Source: FEN-299 sp963727765
Lineage (GTDB): Bacteria > Acidobacteriota > Vicinamibacteria > Vicinamibacterales > Fen-181
Assembly: GCA_963727765.1 (NCBI GenBank)
Contig: CAVSGZ010000013.1
Location: 372,001-436,000, forward strand
Direction: 5' to 3'
Length of the DNA stretch: 64,000 nucleotides
Shown here: positions 26,223-34,571 of the stretch, one piece after another
How the letters are laid out: the number at the start of each line of letters is the position of its first letter
How positions within the stretch are numbered: position 1 is the stretch's first letter
Made by a program: the position numbers and the translations under genes
Notes under the pieces: model-generated
What the model saw: the letters and a program-made list of their open reading frames with translations, nothing else
The model's database searches: none
What the model was told of the DNA's origin: nothing

Positions 26223-27450
26223 ATCCGAGGCTGTCCGGTCGGGGCATTTCGAGAATGCGGTCGGCGAAGTTGATCATCTCCCTGACATACGCCCGCTTCT
26301 CGAGGTAGGTTCCCGGGAAGAAGCTGCGCTTGAAGCCGTAGATCAAAATGTCGCGCACCTCGCGGTCGGTGAGCGCGAACGCCTCGGTCGCCCGCCGAAT
26401 CTCATTCGAGACCGACGTGTTCGACACCAGGCGGTTGTCGGTGCAGATGGTGGTCGACAGCCTCCGCTTCCGCATCTCGCCGAACGGATGCCGGGAGAGG
26501 TCGGTGCCCAGCTCCGGCACGGTTTGCTGGTTCGACGTCAGGCACACCTCGATCGTGATCCGCTTGTCGGCGATGAACTGCGCGAGGCGTTCAACGTAGG
26601 CGCGCCTGTCGGCAATGCGGCCCCCCTCGATCTTCGACTCGTCGAACAGCCAGGTGCCGTGGCCGATGCGGTCGGCGTGCAGCATGCCGATCGCCTGGAA
26701 GATCGACTCCGGCCCGTAGTCCTCGCCAGCGTGGACGGTCTTGCCGAGAAACGCCTCGTGCGCCACCTGGTAGGCCAGCGTATGCTCCTCGGCCGGGTGG
26801 CCGTGCTCCTGGCCCGCCAGATCCACGCCGACGACGAGGAGCCCCTCCTCGTGCCTGAGGCGGGCCGCCGCACGCGCCACCTGGATGCTGGCAGCCGAGC
26901 ACAGCTCTCTCGGGGATGCCTCGGGCAGCGCGGCGAAGATCCGCCGGTACCCCTCGGAGTACTCAGGAGTGAACGCCCGCAGCGCGCACAGGATGATCCC
27001 TGCCGCGAAGCGCGGCTCCGCACCCGAGGCGACCTCGGGCCTGGCGTTGAACACCCGTGTCGCGCGGCGAATGCCGGTGTCGACGGCCCTTACGACTTCC
27101 GAGAAATCGAACCCGGCCCGGACGTGCAGCTGCGGCGCAAACCGGATCTCCACGTAGCGCACGCCCTCATCCTGGCAGTCCTCGCACAACTCGAACGCCG
27201 CCCGTTCGAGTGCTTCAGGGTCCTGCAGCGCGGCGACGGTGTACTTGAACCCCTCGAGGTATTCGGGCAGGTTCGCGTAGTGGTCCCGGAAGACGATCTC
27301 GCGCAGACCGGCCTCGGTCGACGACGGAAGCGACGCCCGCTGGCCGCGGGCCAGCTCGATGAGCGTCGAGAGGCGCAGCGAGCCGTCGAGATGGACGTGG
27401 AGGTCGGTCTTCGGCAGCCGGCGAATCACCTCTGGCGTCATAGCGGGCAT
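26221..27450 (-). CDS. add: Adenosine deaminase family protein
   Basis: 409 residues. Zinc and catalytic motifs of adenosine deaminase: LHVHLDGSLR (HxH), HAGEDYGPESI (His and catalytic Glu), RIGHGTWL, and the late Asp in TICTDNRLVSNTSVS. The last differs slightly from the usual NTDDP form. The protein is ~60 residues longer than E. coli Add, mainly in loops, so the substrate might be adenosine or another aminopurine. Cytosolic purine salvage is the expected role. The stop codon lies in a REP-like hairpin. Confidence 0.88.
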   Translation of the reverse strand: MPAMTPEVIRRLPKTDLHVHLDGSLRLSTLIELARGQRASLPSSTEAGLREIVFRDHYANLPEYLEGFKYTVAALQDPEALERAAFELCEDCQDEGVRYVEIRFAPQLHVRAGFDFSEVVRAVDTGIRRATRVFNARPEVASGAEPRFAAGIILCALRAFTPEYSEGYRRIFAALPEASPRELCSAASIQVARAAARLRHEEGLLVVGVDLAGQEHGHPAEEHTLAYQVAHEAFLGKTVHAGEDYGPESIFQAIGMLHADRIGHGTWLFDESKIEGGRIADRRAYVERLAQFIADKRITIEVCLTSNQQTVPELGTDLSRHPFGEMRKRRLSTTICTDNRLVSNTSVSNEIRRATEAFALTDREVRDILIYGFKRSFFPGTYLEKRAYVREMINFADRILEMPRPDSLG

Positions 27451-27516
27451 GATAAGCCCGAACCGGCCGCGCGGCCAGCATCGGCGCGGGCTTCATCGAC
27501 ACGGTGCTCGCCGCCG

Positions 27517-28017
27517 CTACTGCACCTTGGTGAATTTCTCGTGCCGCGCGCCGCACACCGGACAGACGTCCGGCGCTTCGCCGACGACGGTGTGGCCGCA
27601 GACCTCGCAGACGTAGAGGTCGGCCGCCGGCAGGTCCTTCCCCGCCTTGGCCGTCTCGAGCGCCTGGCTGTAGAGCACGTGGTGGGTCTGCTCGACTTCG
27701 TTCGCCCGCTCGAAACTCGACTGCGCGCTCTTCTTGCCCTCGGCGACGGCGGTGGCGATGAACTCCGGGTACATCGTGGTGAACTCGTAATGCTCGCCGG
27801 CGACCGCGGCCTGGAGGTTGGTGACCGTGTCCTTGATGTGCCCGGCCACGCGGAAATGCGCCATCGCGTGCACGGTCTCGGCCGCCGCGGCCGCGCGGAA
27901 CAACTTCGCGATCTGCGGGAAGCCTTCGGACTCGGCCTTCTTCGCGAATGCCAGGTACTTGCGGTTCGCCTGGCTCTCGCCGGCGAATGCCGCCATCAGG
28001 TTGTCGTCGGTTTTCAT
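27517..28017 (-). CDS. Rubrerythrin
   Basis: 166 residues. The N-terminal four-helix ferritin-like domain has the di-iron ligands in AFAGESQANRKY, AAAAETVHAMAH and HYEFTTMYPEF. The C-terminal rubredoxin-like domain has two C-x-x-C-G knuckles (CEVCG and CPVCG). It reduces hydrogen peroxide using electrons from a rubredoxin-type donor. AAAGGAG precedes the start by about 7 bases. A palindromic site at 28036-28048 matches the one upstream of the suf operon, suggesting common oxidative or iron-stress control. Confidence 0.95.
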   Translation of the reverse strand: MKTDDNLMAAFAGESQANRKYLAFAKKAESEGFPQIAKLFRAAAAAETVHAMAHFRVAGHIKDTVTNLQAAVAGEHYEFTTMYPEFIATAVAEGKKSAQSSFERANEVEQTHHVLYSQALETAKAGKDLPAADLYVCEVCGHTVVGEAPDVCPVCGARHEKFTKVQ

Positions 28018-28035
28018 AGCGTGGCTCCTTTATGA

Positions 28036-28048
28036 GACCGATACGGTC
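28036..28048 (-). promoter_or_regulatory. GAC-N7-GTC palindrome, candidate Rrf2-type operator
   Basis: GACCGTATCGGTC on the minus strand is a near-perfect 13-bp palindrome, 19 bases before the rubrerythrin start. GAC separated from GTC by exactly 7 bases is the core of IscR-type sites. A matching element is at 39592-39604. Confidence 0.5.
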
Positions 28049-28123
28049 CACATGTAAGCCTATCACAGGCCCGGCTTCACTCTTCGAGCTTCGGCGAGGC
28101 AGGCTCCGCCGTCCCTGAAGAAG

Positions 28124-28147
28124 GGAGCAGGGCCGAAGCCCTGCTCC
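28124..28147. repeat. REP-like hairpin
   Basis: GGAGCAGGGC-CGAA-GCCCTGCTCC, perfect 10-bp stem with a 4-base loop. It lies between the rubrerythrin promoter and the 3' end of the pilX-like gene. Adjacent bases 28168-28185 contain two units of the heptamer family on the minus strand (GGCTCAG, GGCTTCA). Confidence 0.6.
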
Positions 28148-28191
28148 AACAGTGTGGAACCTTGTGTGGCCTGAAGCCCTGAGCCTTCTTC

Positions 28192-31179
28192 CTACTGGTT
28201 CGGTCTGAGCAACTCGCGGAAGGTGAGCGCGTTGATGTCGCGGAACATCGGCGTCCTCGGCGGCAGCTGAGAAATCGTCAGGAAATCGGAATCGAACTTG
28301 TAGCCGCGTGTCGGCGGTGAGTAGACCACCTCGCAGCACTTGTAGGTGCCGACGGCCTGGCGGCTCGTGTAGAAGCTCACGATCGAGCCGCGGTAGTTGA
28401 GCGTGTCACCGCCCCAGTTCTCGATGTAGCGCAGGAAGTTGTGCGCCCCGCCGTCGGTGCCGAAGTCGATGTTGTCGTTGCTGTTGCTCGTCGGATGCGG
28501 GAAAGTCAGTCCCTTCCCCGCGATGACCGCCATCCGGTACCACGTCGTGCTCGCGGCGCGGACCGCGTTGGTGACGTCGTGCGGCGCCTGGAAGCTCCCG
28601 ATGTCGTTGAACGCGTTCGACAGCAGCGTGACGGCGTCAGCGATGACGGCCGCCGAGACGTGGTCTGTGCCAGGCGTCGAGCCGAAGTCGGTGCCCGCGG
28701 AGTTGGGGGCGTTGAAATCGCCCTGCACGTAGGCGGGGTTCTCGGCCACGATCGCGAGGCCCTGTGTTCCGTTGTGCGGCAGCCTGAGGAGCGTTGTGGG
28801 GGTCGTGTACGCCGCATCGACGATCTTGAGCGCCCGGCGGAAGAACACGGGTGGGTTGACCCGCACCTCGTCAGGCACGATTGGCGTGGTAAGCGTGACT
28901 GTCGTCCCCACGGCCCAGTAACTGTCTGTCGACGGTCCCGTCGTCGTGCTGGCCTGGTAGCCCTTCGACGGGGGCCACGCCAGAACGGCTGCGGTCAGGG
29001 CTGACGGCCACGCCGGAGTGTGCGTTCCCGACCACGCCGAGTTGTTCGCCAGAGTGTAGGCGCTGCCGGCGGTCGGATAGAGCCTCGGCACGCCCCCGTA
29101 GGTGTCCAGAATGCCATTCCCGTTGACGTCCTCGCCGGTGTCGAGGATCCCGTTCGACACACTCTGCGCGGAGGCGGGGTTGACGACGTCCTCGAACCCG
29201 AGTTCGCCAGTCTCCTGGTCGTCGCCGAAGTCGTCGGTGCTGTAGAGAATGCCGTCCGCCCCGGCCCGCGGGTTGGCCACACCGTCGCTCCCCAGGTTCT
29301 TGTTGCCCCTGCGGTCGGAGAAGTAGACCACGAAGCCGGTCGTGTTCTGCGTGTCCGAATGGGTCGCCAGCCAGACGCGCAGGTTGTTGACGTCGAGTTC
29401 CACGTAGTGCATGACGCCGCCGGCCAGCGGGACAGTGCCGGCGCCGGTCGGGTCGTCTCTCCTCGCGCCTTCTCTCGGGTCGTAGAGCGCGAGGGGCAGG
29501 TAGTCGGTCGGCGCGGTCGACCAGGTCCCGGCGCTGCCGTTGTTACCCGAGTGGCCGCAGGCCCCATTCGTGGCCGAGCTGTAGGTCGAGGGCTTGTCGC
29601 GCACCCTCTGCAGCCGTATGACAGCGTTTGGACTCGGGTCGTCATTCGCCGAGGTCGCGCACGTTGTGCCCTCGGTGTCCCACGTGCCGGCATTGGCCAG
29701 GTTGCGGCCGGTAAAACCGAGCTTGAGGATCTCGACGGTCACGTCCGTCCAGTTGCCGCTCTGGTCCTGGCGCTCGATCTTCAGGTAGCCGTCGGCTGTC
29801 GGCGTGCCCGGAGGCAGACGGTACCCGAAGCCCGCAGTGGTGGCGGGCTTGACGTAGGTTCCCTCGAGCGCGAGCGGGATGTTGTTCACGAACGTCATGC
29901 CCAGCGACGTCTGATACGTGGCGTCGCGCGCGAGTTTCGCGAGGCTGACCGGCGCCGTGGCGGTCACCGTCTGCAGGCCGGTGATGTCGGACGCCCGGTC
30001 CGACAGCAGGATGCGGACGCTGGCCATGCTGAAGTACCGCTGGCCGAGCACCGCGGCCGAGTCGGGCGCGGAGATCGAGGGGCGGCGAATCAGGTCGATC
30101 GGCATCGCGCCGTCGCTGACCAGGGGCAGGTCCAGTCGCGTGACCCCGGTGCGTCCGTTTCGGATTCGGTTGTTGTACGTGCCGGTGGACACGTTCGTCC
30201 ACGTCGGCTCGTTCGCCGTGTTGCCGGCCACAAGGACCATCGTGAGGTTTCCGTTGACTGTCTGCAGCGTGCTCGGCGGCACGCTGGCCACGTTGACGCT
30301 GCCTTCCTGTTTCGTGACGCCGGACGGCGTGGTGCTGCAGGTGCCCCCCTGGCCGTAGCAACTCAGGTTGCGGAACACCGGGTTGCTCCCGCTGGTCGTC
30401 GCCAGGTTCACGAGGCCGGTATGGCCGCTGGTCGAGATCGGGATGCCGTTGGGCAGGTAGGTCCGGACGACTTCGCCCGCCGCTGTCACGATGTCGCGCA
30501 TCGTGAGCGTCGCCGACGTGGCGAGGTAAAGGTTCTGGTTCGTGTGCACGCGACCGCCGAAGTCGAAGTCGGCCCCGGGGAAGAAGCTCAAGTCGTTTTC
30601 CGAGAACATGCCGAACTGGAAGACCGGCACCGCCGCGGTCTGCAGGATGCGCCGCATCTTCACCTCGGCGGCTCCGCCGCCGAACGGGTCCACGCTGGCC
30701 CGCGCCGTGACGTCCACCTGATACGGCGTGAGCAGCGCCTGTAACCCTTGGTACGCCCCATTGGGAACCGTCGCGGTCACCTGCGGCTGCGGGGTGATGG
30801 TGTATCCGGAGGTGCCGTCAGGCGCCAGGTAGCTGAACCCCGTGAGGGACGGCGGCTGGGCGGTCAGCGCACTGAGTTGGGCGGCGGTGGGGCTGTAGTT
30901 GCCCCCGATGAACAACGCGCCGAGGTCGGCGGTGAGCTTCTCCAGCCCGGCATGAGCGGCGGCGTAGGCCTGCGTCTGGTCGCGGTTGACGCCGCTGGCC
31001 TGCTGGTCCGCCCGGATCATCGCGAAGAACCCGATCAGCAGACCCGACATCAGCGCCATGATCAGCAGCGCCGACAGGAGCGCCATCCCCGACTCGCTCC
31101 GGCCGCGCGTCGCGTGCCTCCGCCGGGCACGCGTGTTCGCGTCACCTGTCCGTCGTTCGCCGTTCGCCATTCGCATCAT
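28192..31179 (-). CDS. PilX-like minor pilin with very large C-terminal domain
   Basis: 995 residues; ordinary PilX proteins are ~170-200. After a basic leader (RARRRHATRGRSES), the sequence GMALLSALLIMALMSGLLIG is a prepilin-like transmembrane helix without the Glu at position 5, as in PilX. The rest is a Ser/Thr/Asn/Gly-rich extracellular region. It contains ILDTGEDVNGNGILDT, an EF-hand-like Ca-binding pattern, and ADGILYSTDD, a motif shared with the PilV-like protein. It is the last of four minor-pilin genes and may combine PilX with an adhesin or PilY1-like surface role. No separate pilY1 is present. Confidence 0.75.
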   Translation of the reverse strand: MMRMANGERRTGDANTRARRRHATRGRSESGMALLSALLIMALMSGLLIGFFAMIRADQQASGVNRDQTQAYAAAHAGLEKLTADLGALFIGGNYSPTAAQLSALTAQPPSLTGFSYLAPDGTSGYTITPQPQVTATVPNGAYQGLQALLTPYQVDVTARASVDPFGGGAAEVKMRRILQTAAVPVFQFGMFSENDLSFFPGADFDFGGRVHTNQNLYLATSATLTMRDIVTAAGEVVRTYLPNGIPISTSGHTGLVNLATTSGSNPVFRNLSCYGQGGTCSTTPSGVTKQEGSVNVASVPPSTLQTVNGNLTMVLVAGNTANEPTWTNVSTGTYNNRIRNGRTGVTRLDLPLVSDGAMPIDLIRRPSISAPDSAAVLGQRYFSMASVRILLSDRASDITGLQTVTATAPVSLAKLARDATYQTSLGMTFVNNIPLALEGTYVKPATTAGFGYRLPPGTPTADGYLKIERQDQSGNWTDVTVEILKLGFTGRNLANAGTWDTEGTTCATSANDDPSPNAVIRLQRVRDKPSTYSSATNGACGHSGNNGSAGTWSTAPTDYLPLALYDPREGARRDDPTGAGTVPLAGGVMHYVELDVNNLRVWLATHSDTQNTTGFVVYFSDRRGNKNLGSDGVANPRAGADGILYSTDDFGDDQETGELGFEDVVNPASAQSVSNGILDTGEDVNGNGILDTYGGVPRLYPTAGSAYTLANNSAWSGTHTPAWPSALTAAVLAWPPSKGYQASTTTGPSTDSYWAVGTTVTLTTPIVPDEVRVNPPVFFRRALKIVDAAYTTPTTLLRLPHNGTQGLAIVAENPAYVQGDFNAPNSAGTDFGSTPGTDHVSAAVIADAVTLLSNAFNDIGSFQAPHDVTNAVRAASTTWYRMAVIAGKGLTFPHPTSNSNDNIDFGTDGGAHNFLRYIENWGGDTLNYRGSIVSFYTSRQAVGTYKCCEVVYSPPTRGYKFDSDFLTISQLPPRTPMFRDINALTFRELLRPNQ

Positions 31180-31209
31180 CGTCGTGCCTCTCGTCCGGGG
31201 ACTCCCGGC

Positions 31210-32388
31210 TTACTGATATCTGTTGACGAGCGCCAGACTTCGAAGGCTGACCTGCGTCTCCAGCGAGTTGCGGAAGAACCGCTTGGTCAGCGAGAAGGCT
31301 TGCGTCGATCGCCCGGCCATGTACATGTTCACTTTTCGAATCTGGTTCGGCGAGCACGCGTTGGGCGCGCACCGGCCCGTGCCGGCCAGATCGGCCGCCG
31401 TCATCTCCACGCCCGCCGGGTTGGTCACGCCGTCCACCATGTCGTAAGTGAACTGCAGGTTGTCGATCGCGAAGGCGACGGTGAGCCCCCGCTGGTTGAC
31501 CGGCAGCGCGTTGTTCCCCCAGTTCATGTGCCGCATCAGCCTGGGCGTGGTCGGGTCGATCGTGTTGTCCAGGTAGTACCAGATCATCCGGATGCGCGAG
31601 ACGAGCGCCGTGTTGTTCCCGGTCGGCGTGGTCGCCTCCAGGTCGTCGGCCGTCCCGTTCAGCACGCCGCCGAACTGGTTGACGTTCATCGGGTCGCCGG
31701 TCGCAAAAGTGAACGTCTGGACGCCGTCGAAGGCCGTCACGTACACCAGGGCACTGACGCTGCCCTTGGTGAACATCATCAGGTCGCCCACCTCGATGTC
31801 GTCCCCGCTGCCGGTGCTGACATCGACGCCGTTGGTGTAGGTCCCGGCAACGAACGTCGTGCAGTTGGGCAGCGTCCCGGTAGCGCACTGGGCGGGCAGC
31901 GCGACTCTCGCCGTGTGCGCGGCCAGCATGGAGGAGCTGTAGACCGGCACCGAGTCGAGCATCGAGTCCACGGCGAGTGTCGTCACCATATCGGTGGCCG
32001 TGCCGTTGATGACGGGCCCGCATCCGGGGCCGACGGTCACGGCCGATATGGTGGTGATCCCGGCGGCCCACTGCGTGCAGGCGCTGCCCTGGGGGTGAGG
32101 ACGCTGGATCTGCAGGGCGCCGTTGCCATTGGGCACCTGCACGACTCGTCCCGTCGGCAGACCCTGGCCGACCTGGATGAAGTCGCGGACCATCAGGTCG
32201 GCGCCAATCCGCAGGTTGTTGTTCACGTCGATGATGCCGCGCGAGTTCTCGGCGCTCCGGTAGGCGTTGGTCAGCGCGGTCACCGCGCCGCCCATGACGG
32301 CGAGCACGATGACCATCGCGACCAATAACTCGACGAGACTGAAGCCGGCCTCCCTGGCCGCCCGCTGTTCCGGCCTGCGCATGGGCAT
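31210..32388 (-). CDS. PilW-like prepilin
   Basis: 392 residues. The prepilin peptidase site and helix are AREAG-FSLVELLVAMVIVLAV, with the conserved Glu at +5. The long C-terminal domain contains several Cys and beta-rich repeats. Length and position between the pilV-like and pilX-like genes match PilW. It should be inserted in the inner membrane, processed and methylated, and join the minor-pilin priming complex of a type IV pilus or type II pseudopilus. It starts 4 bases after the upstream stop. Confidence 0.85.
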   Translation of the reverse strand: MPMRRPEQRAAREAGFSLVELLVAMVIVLAVMGGAVTALTNAYRSAENSRGIIDVNNNLRIGADLMVRDFIQVGQGLPTGRVVQVPNGNGALQIQRPHPQGSACTQWAAGITTISAVTVGPGCGPVINGTATDMVTTLAVDSMLDSVPVYSSSMLAAHTARVALPAQCATGTLPNCTTFVAGTYTNGVDVSTGSGDDIEVGDLMMFTKGSVSALVYVTAFDGVQTFTFATGDPMNVNQFGGVLNGTADDLEATTPTGNNTALVSRIRMIWYYLDNTIDPTTPRLMRHMNWGNNALPVNQRGLTVAFAIDNLQFTYDMVDGVTNPAGVEMTAADLAGTGRCAPNACSPNQIRKVNMYMAGRSTQAFSLTKRFFRNSLETQVSLRSLALVNRYQ

Positions 32389-32392
32389 ACCT

Positions 32393-32965
32393 CTACGAAT
32401 ACGACGAGATGTAGGTGCGAAGCGTGTAACTGCCCGTCATCGGGCCGACCTTGTACGTGATGGTGACCACGATCTGGCGCAGGTCCGCGTTGACCGGGCT
32501 GAACTCGAGAATCTGGATCTGTCGCGTGAACCCGGTGAGCGGCGTGACGATGTCGTCGGCCGTGTTCAGGATCCCGTCCGGCCCCGGATCGCGCACGGTC
32601 TCGAGACCGGCGGCGGCGTCGTCCGCGGTGTTGACGAGGCCGTCCGCGCCGGCGGCGTAGAGCGGCTCCGCGGCGTCGAGGAACACGCCGCCGTTGGACA
32701 CGTTCTGGATCTGCGCCCAGGTGATCGTGCGCGTGTCGCGGGCCGTGTGCACGCTTTCGACCGCCTCGCGCGCCTTCTCTCTCGCGATCAGGAGGGCCGA
32801 CGATGTGGACATGTGGCGCATGCCCAGGTAGAACGCCTGCGCGACGCCGAGCAGGCCGATCGTCAGGACGAGCATGGCCACGAGGGCTTCGATCAGCGTG
32901 AAGCCCGCTGTCGCGCGCGAAGTGGTGCGATTCGACACCGTCTCCTCCATCCGGCCCGTCGCCAT
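32393..32965 (-). CDS. PilV-like prepilin
   Basis: 190 residues from the ATG at 32965 (another in-frame ATG at 32950). Prepilin motif TAG-FTLIEALVAMLVLTIGLLG with Glu at +5. The C-terminal part contains GADGLVNTADD and GPDGILNTADD, two copies of an Asp-rich loop that looks like a calcium-binding repeat. The start lies 2 bases after the upstream stop, so translation is probably coupled. Expected to be a minor pilin. Confidence 0.85.
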   Translation of the reverse strand: MATGRMEETVSNRTTSRATAGFTLIEALVAMLVLTIGLLGVAQAFYLGMRHMSTSSALLIAREKAREAVESVHTARDTRTITWAQIQNVSNGGVFLDAAEPLYAAGADGLVNTADDAAAGLETVRDPGPDGILNTADDIVTPLTGFTRQIQILEFSPVNADLRQIVVTITYKVGPMTGSYTLRTYISSYS

Positions 32966-32967
32966 CG

Positions 32968-33543
32968 TCAGCTCGCCCACTGGAGCCCGTTCCAGCGCCA
33001 CTGCCGGATCAGCGCCGTGGACCCGAAGATCGTCACCGCGCGGGCGCTGTTCGTCTCGTTGTATCGGCCCAGGAAGATGGACCCGTTCAACGGGTCCCCG
33101 TGCTGATCGATCAGCCCACCCTCGCTCGTGAAGGCAATCGTCGTGGCCGTCCCGAACGACGTGGCCGAGGCGTTGCCGAAGGCGTCTGGCGTATCGGGCA
33201 GGCCGTTGAACAGCAGGTACCTCATGCCGCTCTCGAGCCAGACAGTCGCGATGACGGTCGTGGACCCACTGGGCACTTCCACGCGGGACACGACGATCTG
33301 GTTCGGAGCGTTGAACACCACCTGGATGTTCCGGCGTTGACTGATGGCCTGTTCGCGGGCCGTCCGGAGTGTCGAGACGACCTTGCTCATCGCGCCGTCC
33401 GCCGTGCTGGTGCGGACGGCGGAGGGCATGATGACGGCGGCCATCGCTCCGAGCGCGCAGATGATGCCGAGCACCACGACTATTTCGAGCATCGTGAAGC
33501 CGTGGCTTGTCGTCGAACACCGGGGCTGGTGCAGGTGGTTCAT
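32968..33543 (-). CDS. FimT/GspH-like prepilin
   Basis: 191 residues from the ATG at 33543; a longer frame to 33642 would add an implausible leader. Prepilin motif SHG-FTMLEIVVVLGIICALG, then the GspH-type segment STLRTAREQAISQRRNI. The C-terminus RWNGLQW is typical of FimT/GspH (a W near the end). It is first gene of the four-gene minor-pilin operon running to 28192. FimT proteins can bind DNA for uptake; whether this one does is unknown. Confidence 0.85.
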   Translation of the reverse strand: MNHLHQPRCSTTSHGFTMLEIVVVLGIICALGAMAAVIMPSAVRTSTADGAMSKVVSTLRTAREQAISQRRNIQVVFNAPNQIVVSRVEVPSGSTTVIATVWLESGMRYLLFNGLPDTPDAFGNASATSFGTATTIAFTSEGGLIDQHGDPLNGSIFLGRYNETNSARAVTIFGSTALIRQWRWNGLQWAS

Positions 33544-33699
33544 GGTCTCAGCTCGCACACACACTCGCACCCCCCCACCGCAAGGCGCGAGCCATCGGCC
33601 TCTTCCGGCGGGACTTGCAAATTGTCTAGGAATACCGGCCAATCCGGCTCAGGTGGCCAGCTCGAGTGTTTCAGGATTGGACAGGGAATGACGTTTCTG

Positions 33700-34023
33700 T
33701 CAGAGCCAACCAAGCTGGAGCCGGGCCGCTTCGGACATCCGATCGGGCGACCAGGCGGGCTCCCAGACGACGTCGACGAAGACGTCGGCGACGCCCTCGA
33801 CCCCCCGGACCCTTCGTTCGACCTCGAGCGGGAGCGCCTGCGCGGACGGGCACGCCGGAGCCGTCAGCGTCATGGTGATCTGCACGCGGCGAGCCTCGTC
33901 GATGTCGACCGAGTAGATCAGGCCCAGCTCCCAGACATTGACCGGGATCTCGGGGTCGTACACCGAGCAGATGGCGTCGATGACCCTGGGGCGCAGGGTG
34001 AGGGCGAGGACGGGGTCGGACAT
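33700..34023 (-). CDS. DUF59/MIP18 family Fe-S assembly protein (SufT-like)
   Basis: 107 residues. VYDPEIPVNVWELGLIY is the hallmark DUF59 motif (DPEIPVN), followed by TLTAPACPSA with the conserved Cys. WEPAWSPDRMSE is the family C-terminus. It assists maturation of Fe-S proteins and is commonly the last gene of suf operons. It lies ~98 bases after sufU, with two heptamer arrays in that gap, on the same strand. Confidence 0.92.
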   Translation of the reverse strand: MSDPVLALTLRPRVIDAICSVYDPEIPVNVWELGLIYSVDIDEARRVQITMTLTAPACPSAQALPLEVERRVRGVEGVADVFVDVVWEPAWSPDRMSEAARLQLGWL

Positions 34024-34036
34024 GGGTAGCCTTACC

Positions 34037-34119
34037 GGCCTGCGGCTGGCGGCTTGCGACTGGTGGCCGTGTCACGCGGGTCGTGTTGAAGGCCGCAAGC
34101 CGCGAGTCGCGGGTCGCGA
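34037..34119. repeat. Two opposed heptamer arrays between sufU and the DUF59 gene
   Basis: 34037-34064 reads GGCCTGC, GGCTGGC, GGCTTGC, GACTGGT. 34092-34119 reads GCCGCAA, GCCGCGA, GTCGCGG, GTCGCGA, which is the same family inverted. The two blocks could pair into an imperfect long hairpin in the transcript. Confidence 0.6.
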
Positions 34120-34121
34120 GC

Positions 34122-34571
34122 CTATTCCGTGCTCACTGTCTTCTTCTCCGCCTCGAGCGCGGCGTGCAGCGTGTGCCACGCCAGGCTGGCGCACTTGACG
34201 CGCGACGGGAACTCGCGGACTCCGCAGAGCACGCCGAGCTTGCCGAGACTGGCTTCGACCGGGTCGTCGGGGCCCGAGACGACCATCCGGCGGAACTCAT
34301 CGACCATCTTCTCGGCGTCCTCGACGCGCTTCCCTTTGACGGCGTCGGTCATCAGCGAAGCCGAGGCGCGGGAGATGGCGCAGCCCGCCCCCTCGAATGC
34401 CACCCCCTTGATCACGCCGTCCTGCACGTCCACGTGGACCGCAAGGTGGTCGCCGCACAGGGGATTGAGCCCCTCGGCGTGGTGGTTCGCCTCGGCCAGC
34501 GGCCCGAAGTTCCTGGGCCGCTTGTTGTGGTCCAGGATCACCTCCTGGTAGAGCTCTCGAAGGTCCGACAT
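34122..34571 (-). CDS. sufU: SufU/IscU-like Fe-S scaffold
   Basis: 149 residues. Metal or cluster ligands: Cys in NPLCGDHL, Cys in GAGCAISRAS and Cys in RVKCASLAW. The first motif has the Asp following CG used in zinc/cluster binding. SufU accepts sulfur from SufS in bacteria with SufBCDSU. The start overlaps the sufS stop by one base. The ~18-residue insertion between the last two Cys (compared with IscU) supports the SufU subtype. Confidence 0.92.
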   Translation of the reverse strand: MSDLRELYQEVILDHNKRPRNFGPLAEANHHAEGLNPLCGDHLAVHVDVQDGVIKGVAFEGAGCAISRASASLMTDAVKGKRVEDAEKMVDEFRRMVVSGPDDPVEASLGKLGVLCGVREFPSRVKCASLAWHTLHAALEAEKKTVSTE

